Part shown: one piece after another, positions 55,379 through 63,520 of the stretch
Layout of the letters: each line of letters starts with the position of its first letter
How positions within the stretch are numbered: position 1 is the stretch's first letter
Assembly (NCBI RefSeq): GCF_016863015.1
Contig: NZ_BOOB01000059.1
Location: 1-64,000 of the forward strand
Length of the DNA stretch: 64,000 bases
From: Microbispora amethystogenes
Lineage (GTDB): Bacteria; Actinomycetota; Actinomycetes; Streptosporangiales; Streptosporangiaceae
Direction of reading: 5' to 3'
The notes under the pieces: model-generated
What the model saw: the letters and a program-made list of their open reading frames with translations, nothing else
Database searches by the model: none
What the model was told of the DNA's origin: nothing
Made by a program: the position numbers and the translations under genes

Positions 55379-57916
55379 GTGAGCGGCACGGATGCTCTGA
55401 TCGGCCGGGTGACGTCCCGCGCCGACCCTCCCCGCGACGAACGCGGTGTGATCGACGCGGTCTGGAAGCTGGAGTCCGCGAGGATCGTCGCCGGCCTGCT
55501 GCGGTTGGTCGGCGACGTCGGCCTCGCGGAGGAACTCGCGCAGGAGGCGGTCCTCGCCGCGCTGGAGCAGTGGCCCGCGTCGGGTATCCCGGACAACCCC
55601 GGCGCCTGGCTCATGGCCGTCGCCAAGCGACGTGCGGTCGACCACCTGCGCAGGGAGGACCGGCACGGCCGCGGGCAGGAGCGGCTCGCCCACGACCTCT
55701 CCACGCGTCCCGGCGACGACGCCCGTGAGATGGACGACATTCTGGGCGCGGTCGACGGAGAGGTGGGCGACGACGTCCTGCGGCTGATGTTCGTCTCGTG
55801 CCATCCGGTGCTGCCGGCCGAGTCCCGGGTGGCGCTCACGCTGCGGCTCGTCGGCGGCCTGCGCACCGACGAGATCGCGCGTGCCTTCCTCGTCACCGAG
55901 ACCGCCGTGGCCCAGCGGATCGTTCGGGCCAAGCGCGCGCTCGCCGACGCGGGGGTGCCGTTCGAGGTGCCGTCGGGGCCGGACCGGACGGCCCGGCTGG
56001 CGTCGGTGCTGGAGGTCGTCTACCTCGTGTTCAACGAGGGCTATTCGGCCACGGCCGGCGACGACCTGATGCGGCCGTCCCTCTGCCTGGAGGCCCTGCG
56101 TCTCGGCCGCCTGCTGGCCGGGCTCGTGCCCGGCGAGGCCGAGGCGCACGGCCTGGTCGCGTTGATGGAGCTCCAGCAGTCGCGCTCGGCCGCCCGTACC
56201 GGGCCGTCCGGGGAGCCGGTCGTGCTGCACGAGCAGAACCGGGGACGCTGGGACCGGCTGCTCATCCGGCGCGGCTTCGCCGCGTTGCTGCGGGCGCGGC
56301 AGGCCGGTGGGCCGCTCGGGCCGTACGTGCTGCAGGCGGCCGTCGCGGCCTGCCACGCGGGAGCGGCCACGGCGGAGGAGACGGACTGGCCGCGGATCGC
56401 GTCCCTCTACGACGCGCTGGTCCGGGTGCTGCCCACACCGGTCGTCCAGCTCAACCGCGCGGTCGCGCTCGCCATGGCGTACGGGCCGGACGCCGGCCTC
56501 GCGCTGGCCGACACGCTGACCGGCGAACCGGCCTTGGCGGGCTATCACCTGCTGCCCGCCGTACGCGGCGACCTGCTGGCCCGGCTCGGCCGGCGCGAAG
56601 AGGCCCGCGCGGAGTTCGAGCGCGCGGCGTCCCTCACCCGCAACGCCCCGGAACGCGACGTCCTGCTGCGGCGCGCCGCGACCTGCGCCGCCAACGCTGC
56701 CGAAGGCATTGCGGATATCGGAGGCATCGGAAGCGTCGAGGGCGTCGGACGCATCGCGGGCATCGGAGGCGTCGGCGGTGTCGAGGGCGGCATTGGGGGT
56801 GTCGGTGTGGGGGGCGTCGTGCTCGGCGAGGCCGTTCGGGTCTTCCTCGCCCGTCCCGGCCTGACGGCCGGCACCCTGCGGTCGTACGGCCAGACCCTCT
56901 CGCGGCTGTGCCTGCGCCTCGGCGCGGACCTTCCGCTGCAGGAGGCGACCCCCCAGCGGGTGGCCGAAGTCTTCGCGGCCGAGTGGGGCACGGCGGCGGG
57001 CGCGACCTGGAACCGGCACCGCGCCGCGCTACGGTCGTTCGCCGCCTGGGCGGCCGGGCACGGACTGATTTCCGCCGACCCGGCCGATGGGCCGACCACT
57101 GGTCAGACCGCCGACCCGGCCGCTGGTAAGGCCGTCGATCGGGCCGCTGTTCCTGACGCCCGTGTCGCCGGCCTGGGCGCTGATCGGGCGGCTGTTCCAG
57201 ACGTGGACCGGGCCGCTGTTACGGGCGCTCGTGTCGCCGGCCTGGGCGCCGATTGGGGCACTGAACTGGCCGCCGCGCTCGACCGGCGGCCCGAGCCTCG
57301 CGGGCGGGTCCGTCCCATCGCCCGGCCGCACCTGGAGGACCTGTGGGCGCGGCCGGACGTCGCCCCGCGCGAGCGCGCCCTGTGGCTGCTGCTCTACGAG
57401 AGCGCGGCCCCGGCGGAATGGGCGCTCTCGCTCGACGTGCAGGACCTCGACCTGCCCGGCATGAGCGCCGTGGTGCGCGGCAGGCGGCGCCGGATCCGCT
57501 GGGAGGCGGGAACGGCCGCGCTGCTGCCCCCGCTCGTCGGCGACCGGCGTCGCGGCCCGCTCTTCCTCACCGACCGACGGCCGGGCCCCGGCCGCGCACC
57601 TGCGGCGGCCGACCTGTGCCCGCACACCGGCCGGAGCCGCCTGTCGTACGAGCGGGCCGAGCACCTGTTCAAGCGCGCCACCCGGGACCTCGACCCCGGG
57701 GGCGAGGGGTACACGCTGCACCGCCTGCGTCACTCGCGCCTGGCCCACCTCGCCGAGGACGGCTGGACGGCGCCGATGCTGATGTCCCTGTCCGGCCACA
57801 CCAGCGCGCGCACCCTGCGCGAGTTGGTCCGGGCCGGACAGCCGGCGGAGGTGACCGCCGACCCGCCCTGCCCGCCGCCGGAGCGTCCACGCATGCCCGC
57901 CCGGCCCTCCGCGTGA
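55379..57916 (+). CDS. Fusion: ECF42-type sigma factor plus catalytically dead tyrosine recombinase domain
   Basis: An 845-residue protein. Region 2 (about 20-95, VGDVGLAEELAQEAVLAALEQWP and NPGAWLMAVAKRRAVDHLRRE), region 4 (about 140-190, LTLRLVGGLRTDEIARAFLVTETAVAQRIVRAKRAL) and the TPR extension to about 445 make a complete ECF42 sigma factor. A Gly/Val/Ile linker follows. Then comes an SAM-like integrase N-domain (LTAGTLRSYGQTLSRLCLRL) and an integrase C-domain. That domain keeps HRLRHS (His781, Arg784) and SGHTS (His807), but has Ala677 instead of Arg I and Leu816 instead of Tyr. Recombinase activity is therefore unlikely. GTG start; no frameshift is visible. Confidence 0.88.
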   Translation: MSGTDALIGRVTSRADPPRDERGVIDAVWKLESARIVAGLLRLVGDVGLAEELAQEAVLAALEQWPASGIPDNPGAWLMAVAKRRAVDHLRREDRHGRGQERLAHDLSTRPGDDAREMDDILGAVDGEVGDDVLRLMFVSCHPVLPAESRVALTLRLVGGLRTDEIARAFLVTETAVAQRIVRAKRALADAGVPFEVPSGPDRTARLASVLEVVYLVFNEGYSATAGDDLMRPSLCLEALRLGRLLAGLVPGEAEAHGLVALMELQQSRSAARTGPSGEPVVLHEQNRGRWDRLLIRRGFAALLRARQAGGPLGPYVLQAAVAACHAGAATAEETDWPRIASLYDALVRVLPTPVVQLNRAVALAMAYGPDAGLALADTLTGEPALAGYHLLPAVRGDLLARLGRREEARAEFERAASLTRNAPERDVLLRRAATCAANAAEGIADIGGIGSVEGVGRIAGIGGVGGVEGGIGGVGVGGVVLGEAVRVFLARPGLTAGTLRSYGQTLSRLCLRLGADLPLQEATPQRVAEVFAAEWGTAAGATWNRHRAALRSFAAWAAGHGLISADPADGPTTGQTADPAAGKAVDRAAVPDARVAGLGADRAAVPDVDRAAVTGARVAGLGADWGTELAAALDRRPEPRGRVRPIARPHLEDLWARPDVAPRERALWLLLYESAAPAEWALSLDVQDLDLPGMSAVVRGRRRRIRWEAGTAALLPPLVGDRRRGPLFLTDRRPGPGRAPAAADLCPHTGRSRLSYERAEHLFKRATRDLDPGGEGYTLHRLRHSRLAHLAEDGWTAPMLMSLSGHTSARTLRELVRAGQPAEVTADPPCPPPERPRMPARPSA

Positions 57917-57971
57917 CCTCGCGCCTTCTCGCCCCGGTGTCCCCGCGCTCCGACCTCCGTGGGGAGTCGCC

Positions 57972-59588
57972 GTGGCCGTGCGATCGGCGGATACCGTTGC
58001 CCGAGTGTCGAGGAAAGCGGCAAACCAGTCATACCAGGCATGCCTGAAGGACGTCCTGCTCTGGGCGGTTCTCGGACTTCCGGCGGTCTGGGCAGGCCTG
58101 ACGCGAATGCTGGCCGACTCCTACACCTGGCCCGAGGTGACCGCCGGACTCGCGGCGATCGGCGTGGCCGTCGCGCTCGCCCGGTCCAGGCCGCTGGCGG
58201 CCATGCTCGTCACCGCCGCGCTGTGGGCGCTCTCGGTCGCCGTCCGGGGGGACCCCACCGTCTTCTTCCTGGCCCTGACGGTGATGAGCTGTCTCGCGGG
58301 GACGCGGATGCCCCGGGCCCGACCGGCCCTGATCGGGCTGTCGGCAGTGGCTGTGGCGGCCGCCGCCGTAGTTCCGCTGGTCCGCTGGGACCCCACTTCA
58401 GGGGGCTTTGTCCCCTGGGACCTCGGCGCGTGGTTCTTCGCCGTCACCGGGATCGGGTTGTTCGGCCTCGTGCCGTGGCTGGCGGGCCACGCGCGGCACC
58501 AGAGCCTGGCCCTGACCCACGCGGGCTGGGAACGCGCGGAGCGGTTGGAACGGGAACGCCGGATGCTCGACGAGCAGGCCAGGATGCGGGAGCGAACCGC
58601 CATCGCACGAGAGATGCACGACCTGCTCGGCCATGATCTGAGCCTGGTGGCGCTACGAATCGGCGCCCTCGAGGTCGCCCCCGGTCTGTCCGGAGACCAC
58701 CGTGAGGCTGCCGGAGAGGCGCGCAGGGCGGTCACCGGCGCCGCCGAGCGCCTACGCGACATCGTCGCCGTGCTCGGCGACGGCGACGCGGGTCACGTGG
58801 ACGACGACCCGACCGGCGAAAGCGTCGGCGAACTGGTCCGGCGGGCCGCGGCCGCCGGAATGTCCGTCGTGGTGCACGGCGCGCAGGAGGAGGAGCGGAC
58901 TCCCGGGCCCGCGCGCGCCCTCGTACGACGGGTGGTGCGGGAGGGGCTGACCAACGCCGCGAAGCACGCCCCCGGCTCGGAGGTGCGAGTGCGGCTCGCG
59001 GCCGGGCCGGACGAGACCGAGGTGACCGTCACCGCTTCGGCACCGGACCGCCCGGGCCGAGGTGTGGCAGGCGGATACGGGCTGCGGGAACTGGCCGGGC
59101 GGGTGCGGCTTCACGGCGGCATCCTGCACGCCGGGCCCTCGGACGAGGGCTTCACGCTGGCCGTCCGGCTGCCGCACGTCACACCGCCGGCGACGGACGT
59201 TCCCGGCCCTCGTCCGGTCGCGCTCGATCTGGCACTGGCCCGGCGGCGGGCACGCCGTACGCGCCTGGCCGCGCTGCTGGTGTCCGCCGCGGCGTTCACC
59301 GGAGCGTCCGCGTTCCTGCTGGGGTTCATGGTCTACGACGCGACGACCTCGGTGCTGCCGCCGGCCGAGTTCGCCGGGCTGCGGGTCGGGCTGGCCGAGT
59401 CGGAGGTCGCGGCGGTGCTGCCGCCCCGGACCAGGATCGACGATCCGTCGTGGCCCGAGCCGCCGATCCCTCCGGGTTCCCGGTGCCGTTACTACGGCGT
59501 TGACCCCGACCCGTTCGGCGAACCGCGGCTCCACCGGCTGTGCTTCGCGGAGGGCCGCCTGGTCGGCAAGGACTTCCTGCCGCGGTGA
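57972..59588 (+). CDS. NarL-type sensor histidine kinase with C-terminal outer domain
   Basis: A 538-residue membrane kinase. Five or six N-terminal helices (to about 170) are followed by the HisKA_3 dimerisation helix with His216 in REMHDLLGH. The ATPase domain has EGLTNAAKHAPGS and GGYGLRELAGRV. Unusually, a further membrane helix (LAALLVSAAAFTGASAFLLGFMVY) and a short outer domain with Cys (SRCRYYGVDP...RLCFAEG) end the protein, so a sensor lies after the kinase. GTG start. The response regulator follows after 71 bases. Confidence 0.9.
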   Translation: MAVRSADTVARVSRKAANQSYQACLKDVLLWAVLGLPAVWAGLTRMLADSYTWPEVTAGLAAIGVAVALARSRPLAAMLVTAALWALSVAVRGDPTVFFLALTVMSCLAGTRMPRARPALIGLSAVAVAAAAVVPLVRWDPTSGGFVPWDLGAWFFAVTGIGLFGLVPWLAGHARHQSLALTHAGWERAERLERERRMLDEQARMRERTAIAREMHDLLGHDLSLVALRIGALEVAPGLSGDHREAAGEARRAVTGAAERLRDIVAVLGDGDAGHVDDDPTGESVGELVRRAAAAGMSVVVHGAQEEERTPGPARALVRRVVREGLTNAAKHAPGSEVRVRLAAGPDETEVTVTASAPDRPGRGVAGGYGLRELAGRVRLHGGILHAGPSDEGFTLAVRLPHVTPPATDVPGPRPVALDLALARRRARRTRLAALLVSAAAFTGASAFLLGFMVYDATTSVLPPAEFAGLRVGLAESEVAAVLPPRTRIDDPSWPEPPIPPGSRCRYYGVDPDPFGEPRLHRLCFAEGRLVGKDFLPR

Positions 59589-59636
59589 CCGTGCCCGGAA
59601 ACGACCGTGCCCGGAACCGGCCGTGCCCGGAACCCG
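59589..59636. repeat. Three 16-bp tandem copies between kinase and regulator genes
   Basis: The unit CCGTGCCCGGAACCGG occurs three times with small changes, starting right after the kinase stop codon and filling most of the 71-base gap. Confidence 0.85.
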
Positions 59637-59659
59637 CGGCGGTTCCATACCATCGACTG

Positions 59660-60322
59660 ATGCGCACGATCCGGGTGGTTCTGGCCGACGACGAGCCGTT
59701 GATCCGCGCGGGGGTCCGGACGATCCTCGCGTCGGACCCCGGGATCGACGTGGTCGCCGAGGCCGCCGACGGTCGCGCTCTGGTGGAGGCCGTACGGGCG
59801 CACCGGCCCGAGGTCGCCCTCGTCGACATCCGTATGCCGGGGCTGGACGGGCTCGCCGCCGCATCGGAGGTGCGCCGGATCGCCCCCCGCACCGCCGTAC
59901 TGATCATGACGTCCTTCGGTGCGGACGAATACGTGGCCCGGGCGCTCGGCGACGGCGTGGCGGGGTTCCTGCTCAAGACAGGTGATCCCCGGGAGTTCTC
60001 CCTGGGGGTGCGCGCGGTGGCGGAGGGCGGGGCGTACCTGTCGCCGCCCGTGGCCGCGCGTGTCATCCGGGAGTTCGCGGGCGATCGGCTGTCGCGCTCG
60101 GCCGCGGCCCGCGAACGGATCGCCGTGCTGACGAACCGGGAGCGGGAGATGCTCGCCCTGGTGGGCGAGGGCATGTCCAACGCGGGCATCGCCGCGAGAC
60201 TGCACCTCGCCGAGGGCAGCGTGAAGACCTACATGAGCACGATCATGGCCAAGCTGGGCGTGCCCAACCGGGTGCGGGCGGCGGTCATCGCGCATGAGGC
60301 GGGGCTTTCCGGCGCGGGATAG
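59660..60322 (+). CDS. NarL/FixJ-family response regulator
   Basis: A 220-residue regulator paired with the upstream kinase. The receiver domain has the acidic pair VVLADDEPLI, phospho-acceptor Asp56 in VDIRMPG, Thr in IMTSFG and Lys in FLLKTGD. The C-terminal LuxR HTH reads LTNREREMLALVGEGMSNAGIAARLHLAEGSVKTYMSTIMAKLGV. Start ATG at 59660. Its 3' end overlaps the convergent PAP2 gene by 38 bases. Targets unknown. Confidence 0.94.
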   Translation: MRTIRVVLADDEPLIRAGVRTILASDPGIDVVAEAADGRALVEAVRAHRPEVALVDIRMPGLDGLAAASEVRRIAPRTAVLIMTSFGADEYVARALGDGVAGFLLKTGDPREFSLGVRAVAEGGAYLSPPVAARVIREFAGDRLSRSAAARERIAVLTNREREMLALVGEGMSNAGIAARLHLAEGSVKTYMSTIMAKLGVPNRVRAAVIAHEAGLSGAG

Positions 60323-60986
60323 CGGGCCCGGCTCCCAAGCCGCGCTCAGCGCGGGTGACGCGGAGCCGGCCGGCGCGGGTGGTCAGCACCGGCGCGAGAA
60401 CCGGCCGCCGCCGCAAGGTGACCACCAGCGCGACCGCCGGGCCCCGCAGGACCAGCAGGACCAGCGGAGCGGTCACCGCGCCGAGCAGCGACCCCGCCAT
60501 CACGTCGTGGGGGTAGTGGACCCCCACGAAGACCCTGGAGAAGGCCTCGGCGACCGCGAGCAGCCCGGCCGCCGGCGCTGTCCTGCGCCACAGGACGGCC
60601 AGCGCGACGGCCCCGGCGGCGGCGAAGGTCGCGTGGTTGCTCGGCAGCGACCAGTCGCCGTACGGAGGGCAGGGCGCCACCGTGACGGCCCCGGCCAGGT
60701 CCCAGCAGGGGCGGCGCAGCCGCAGCAGGCTCTTGATCCCCTCGCTGGCGAGATACGGCACCAGGACGGCGACCGGGGCGAGCAGCGCCAGCGCCATCCG
60801 CCGGTCGTCCTCCCGCCGGGCCCGCCACCAGCCCACCGCGAGGAACACGACGACGAGCGCGGGAACCACGTCCGTCGCGATCTCCATCGCATGCCGCACC
60901 CAGGCGGGAGTGTCCGCGGCGAACGCGACGACCTCCCGGTACCACTCGGCGCTGATGTCCGGCACGTCCTCGACCTCGACGCCCAC
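60285..60986 (-). CDS. PAP2-family membrane phosphatase
   Basis: A 233-residue membrane phosphatase acting on lipid phosphates, for example undecaprenyl diphosphate or phosphatidic acid. The three catalytic motifs are KSLLRLRRP, PSNHA and SRVFVGVHYPHD, with membrane helices between them. The GTG at 60986 has GGAGGGAAG before it and was preferred to the longer form, whose extra 32 residues look untranslated. The basic C-terminal tail overlaps the end of the response regulator gene. Confidence 0.9.
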   Translation of the reverse strand: MGVEVEDVPDISAEWYREVVAFAADTPAWVRHAMEIATDVVPALVVVFLAVGWWRARREDDRRMALALLAPVAVLVPYLASEGIKSLLRLRRPCWDLAGAVTVAPCPPYGDWSLPSNHATFAAAGAVALAVLWRRTAPAAGLLAVAEAFSRVFVGVHYPHDVMAGSLLGAVTAPLVLLVLRGPAVALVVTLRRRPVLAPVLTTRAGRLRVTRAERGLGAGPAIPRRKAPPHAR

Positions 60987-61117
60987 CGTCTTCCCTCCGT
61001 CGTGCCCGTACGCCGGTCCGTCCGGCCCTTCGACGCTAGGGACGGCCGTGACGGCGGGCACTGGCGGAAAGTCGCCGGTCACCCTCCACTTTCGTCAATG
61101 TCCGGGCAGCCAGCGGA

Positions 61118-61144
61118 CGGCGGGAGGCCGTGAGCCTCCCGCCG
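61118..61144 (-). terminator. Hairpin terminator after the 61167 gene
   Basis: Eleven-base arms CGGCGGGAGGC and GCCTCCCGCCG around CGTGA, 22 bases past the stop of the leftward gene. Confidence 0.7.
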
Positions 61145-61166
61145 CGTCTGACTCGGGTGCGGACGA

Positions 61167-63365
61167 TCAGGGGTAACTGACCACGTTGACCGGCACGGTG
61201 GCCGTGCCCTGGGCCGCGCCGCCCGTGTTGTTGATCACGTGGGCGATCGTCCCCACACCGCCCAGCGACACCGTGAGCAGGTCGTGGAACTTCACGGTCG
61301 ACCTCGTCGGCGCCTCGAAGCCGCGCTCGGCCACGACCGAGGGATCGGTGCTGAAGTTGCAGTAGCTGCCCAGACCCCAGGCCTCGTGGGTGGTCACCGA
61401 GTCGGCCACCTTGTAGGCGGCGTAGCCGCGGGTCGAGCCGTTCATCCAGGACGCCTGGTTCGGCGGGTCGTACGGCAGTTCGTTCTGGAAGAAGATGGTC
61501 CGGCCGCCCTGGCCGTTCCAGATCACCTCGTACTTCTTGTAGTGCTCGACGAACAGGCCGTACGCCGTGACGTTGTCGCCGTTGACGATCAGCCCGGTGT
61601 CGGCCGGGTTGCTGTTCCAGCCGACGCCCGCGCCGTGGTCGGCCCGCCACGCCCAGATGTGATCGATGATCGTGTTGTGGTTGTTCACGACGAGGCTGGT
61701 CGTGGCCGATCCGGGGCCCGCGCCGCCGATGCGGAAGAACACGTCCTGGATCGAGGTGGGGTTGGCCGCGTGACCCGCCGAGGCGCCGTCGGGGCCGACC
61801 CGCAGCAGCACCGGCGAGTTGACCGTTCCGGCGTCGAACAGCAGCCCGGCGAGCTTCACGCCGTCGACGTCCGCGACGTTCATCGCGACGACGCCGCCGT
61901 CCGGGATCAGGGTCGCGTAGCCGAGCCCGAGCACCACTGTGTCCGGCCGGGTCACGTTGATCGTCTGGTTCAGGTGGTAGACGCCCGGCGTGAACAGCAG
62001 GTTGAGGCCCTGGGCCAGCGCCTGGTTGAGCGTGGCCGCGCCGTCGGACGGCTTGGCGACGTAGAACTGCGTGAGCGGGATCGACGTGCCGGGAGTCGCG
62101 CCGTTCGCCCAGCTCGCGCCGCTGGAGTTGGTGCGCAGAGACGGGACGAACACCCGGTAGGCGCCGCCCGAGTCGACGTACAGGTACGGCTTCTCACGCG
62201 TCACCGGGCTCTGCGCCAGCGTGGTGTACGGCGGGTTCGGGAAACTCTGGGCGGGAGCGCCGACGACGCCGGAGAAGACCATGTTCCAGACGCCGTTGGT
62301 CCAGCCGCCGACGCTGCTGTCACGGGTGAACCACTGCTGCTGGGAGTACGGCCCGACCGTTCCGTCGATCTTGCTGTCGGCGATGTAGCCGCCGCTGGCC
62401 CAGCCGTACCCGTTGGGCGCGAGGTTCAGCCCGCCGCGGACGTGGATCCGCCGGAACGGCGCGGCCTGCGCGACGGCCCAGCGGTCGGTGCCGTTCACCG
62501 GGACGACGGCGAGGTTCTCGGCCGAGCGCCAGAAGTTCTGGGTGGCGTTGCCGTTGAACCAGCCCGCGTCGACGGTGATGTCCCCGTTGATCGTGACGTT
62601 GTCGGGCGACTGGCCGAGACCGGCGATGGAGGTGTAGAAGCCGATCTGGGCGTTGAGGCCGCTGTAGGTGCCGGGCTTGAACAGTAAGGCGTACCGCTGG
62701 CTGCCGAACTGGTTCGACTCCTGCTGCTTGAAGATCGTGTCGAGCGTGCTCTGGATGCTCGCACCGGACATCGACGGGTCGAAGATCCGCACGTTCGGCC
62801 CGAGGTCGCCGCCCCCGGGGAGGGTGCCGCCGTCGGTGACGACGTTCACCCCGAACTCCCAGAGCGAGTATCCGTACTGGGTGGCGCGGGTGAGGCCGTA
62901 CATGCGGACGTAGCGGCCCGTCGCCGCGAGGTCGAGCGTCTGCGTGCCGGACACGCCGGCGACGGTCGAGGTGGCGTCCGTCCACGACGAGCCGTTGGCC
63001 GAGACCTGGATCTTGAAGGTCTGGGCGCGGGCGGTCTCCCAGTTCAGGGCCACCCGGCAGATCTGCTGGGAGCTGCCGAGGTCGACCTGGACCCACTGGG
63101 GGTCGCTGAACGCGCTCGACCAGCGGGTGCCGGTGTTGCCGTCGAAGGCGGCCGAGGCGGGTGTCCCCGCGTTCTCCGTCGAGGAGGCCGACGACGGCCG
63201 GCCCTGTGCGGCGTTCGCCGTGCCGCACACGGCCGCCGCGGCGCTGTAGGAGGCAGGGAGGACGCCGGTCACCGCCGCGAACGTGGACAGCGCGGCGAGA
63301 CCGGCGGTGACGAGTCCGGCACGCCGGCGCCGGGTGCGCGGCCGAAGACGGGAGGAGGGAGGCAT
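61167..63365 (-). CDS. Secreted discoidin (CBM32-type) plus parallel beta-helix protein, GH55-like
   Basis: A 732-residue exported protein. A signal peptide (about 1-45) leads to an F5/8 type C domain (about 46-175: GRPSSASSTENAGTPASAAFDGNTGTRWSSAFSDPQWVQVDLG, ALNWETARAQTFKIQVS, GRYVRMYGLTRATQYGYSLWEF). The rest is a two-half beta-helix (GLGQSPDNVTINGDITVDAGWF; GLGYATLIPDGGVVAMNVADVDGVKLAGLLFDAGT; NNHNTIIDHIWAWRADHGAGVGWN). Databases often call such proteins adenylyl cyclase, which the sequence does not support. A glycanase acting on beta-glucan is the likely role. AAGGAG precedes the ATG. The ROK gene upstream is on the same strand. Confidence 0.8.
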   Translation of the reverse strand: MPPSSRLRPRTRRRRAGLVTAGLAALSTFAAVTGVLPASYSAAAAVCGTANAAQGRPSSASSTENAGTPASAAFDGNTGTRWSSAFSDPQWVQVDLGSSQQICRVALNWETARAQTFKIQVSANGSSWTDATSTVAGVSGTQTLDLAATGRYVRMYGLTRATQYGYSLWEFGVNVVTDGGTLPGGGDLGPNVRIFDPSMSGASIQSTLDTIFKQQESNQFGSQRYALLFKPGTYSGLNAQIGFYTSIAGLGQSPDNVTINGDITVDAGWFNGNATQNFWRSAENLAVVPVNGTDRWAVAQAAPFRRIHVRGGLNLAPNGYGWASGGYIADSKIDGTVGPYSQQQWFTRDSSVGGWTNGVWNMVFSGVVGAPAQSFPNPPYTTLAQSPVTREKPYLYVDSGGAYRVFVPSLRTNSSGASWANGATPGTSIPLTQFYVAKPSDGAATLNQALAQGLNLLFTPGVYHLNQTINVTRPDTVVLGLGYATLIPDGGVVAMNVADVDGVKLAGLLFDAGTVNSPVLLRVGPDGASAGHAANPTSIQDVFFRIGGAGPGSATTSLVVNNHNTIIDHIWAWRADHGAGVGWNSNPADTGLIVNGDNVTAYGLFVEHYKKYEVIWNGQGGRTIFFQNELPYDPPNQASWMNGSTRGYAAYKVADSVTTHEAWGLGSYCNFSTDPSVVAERGFEAPTRSTVKFHDLLTVSLGGVGTIAHVINNTGGAAQGTATVPVNVVSYP

Positions 63366-63460
63366 GCGGTCTCCTTGGGCGGTGCCCCTCGGCGGGGGAC
63401 CTGGGGGGTGGAGAGATCGGCGGCATGAGCGTCCGTCCGCGCGCTGCTTATGTCAAGGCT

Positions 63461-63479
63461 TATTTCACAATTAGAAATA
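63461..63479. promoter_or_regulatory. ROK-type operator TATTTC-N7-GAAATA
   Basis: Perfect six-base arms TATTTC and GAAATA around seven bases, between the ROK gene and the glycanase gene, in an A/T-rich island. NagC/Mlc-type ROK repressors bind TTATTTC-like inverted repeats (family knowledge), so this is a likely control site. Confidence 0.55.
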
Positions 63480-63520
63480 TGTGCCACGACCGTCATGCGA
63501 CGGGGGCACTCCACGGCATG

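Noticed and set aside
55379-57916. An integrase marking an integrated mobile element
   Set aside because: No att repeats, tRNA target, excisionase or phage genes are nearby, and the recombinase domain lacks key catalytic residues.
61167-63365. Adenylyl cyclase
   Set aside because: Only database habit suggests this name; the visible parts are a discoidin domain and a beta-helix, with no cyclase motif.
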